Shown here: positions 16,278 to 16,314 of the stretch, piece after piece
How the letters are laid out: every line of letters begins with the position of its first letter
Position numbering within the stretch: position 1 is the first letter of the stretch
NCBI GenBank assembly: GCA_947625985.1
Contig: CANQQF010000056.1
Span: forward strand, 1-16,314
Origin: an uncultured Clostridia bacterium
GTDB taxonomy: Bacteria; Bacillota_A; Clostridia; TANB77; CAG-508
Length of the DNA stretch: 16,314 bases
Reading direction: 5' to 3'
Notes under the pieces: model-generated
What the model was told of the DNA's origin: nothing
Database searches by the model: none
What the model saw: only the letters and a program-made list of their open reading frames with translations
Made by a program: the position numbers and the translations under genes

Positions 16278-16294
16278 GCCCTAAAAGGGCTTTT
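16278..16294 (+). terminator. Second tandem terminator-like hairpin
   Basis: Five-pair stem gccct (16278-16282) and agggc (16286-16290), loop aaa, followed by TTTT. It stands five bases after the first hairpin and may act as a backup terminator. The last 20 bases of the window hold nothing recognisable. Confidence 0.6.
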
Positions 16295-16314
16295 AACATT
16301 GCTAGCGCCTAAAT

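Overview
The window is low-GC DNA, with standard stop codons (TGA ends the SDR gene and TGG encodes Trp), AAGGAG-type ribosome binding sites and near-consensus TTGACA/TATAAT promoters. Together with a VanW/G5 envelope protein, a CBM25-like protein and a sortase-anchored VWA adhesin, this points to an anaerobic Firmicute, probably a gut Clostridia lineage. No species can be named from the sequence.

Layout. (1) Positions 3-7076 (+) hold the 3' part of a giant surface protein. Its gene enters from the left edge inside a 1,095-bp tandem repeat (two full visible copies plus a 963-bp third). Single InlB-B-like modules, Ig/FN3-like modules and a duplicated C-terminal domain of about 225 residues follow. 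A bidirectional hairpin terminator separates it from tRNA-Lys(CTT) on the minus strand (7139-7214), which has its own consensus promoter. (2) 7409-8206 (+) is an exported or membrane-anchored trypsin/V8-like serine protease. It converges on 8304-10328 (-), a VanW/G5 peptidoglycan-associated protein with a very charged cytoplasmic Lys/Glu repeat. (3) 10596-11069 (+) is a small cytoplasmic CBM25-like protein. It converges on 11211-11810 (-), a four-helix membrane protein with an internal duplication. (4) 12030-12767 (+) is a FabG/YmfI-like short-chain reductase. (5) 12963-16217 (+) is a VWA adhesin with a Ser/Pro/Glu 12-residue repeat stalk and an LPNAG sorting signal, followed by two tandem terminators.

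Almost every gene has its own promoter and terminator, so these are mostly single-gene units rather than an operon. The common theme is the cell envelope: two large surface proteins, a secreted protease, a peptidoglycan-associated VanW protein and an integral membrane protein. No sortase, transposase, integrase, CRISPR array or recognisable defence system is visible. The most unusual features are the near-identical kilobase repeats with divergence confined to one block, the duplicated uncharacterised C-terminal domain of the giant protein, the flip in strand base composition at the tRNA gene, and a hairpin between the Shine-Dalgarno and the start of the reductase gene.
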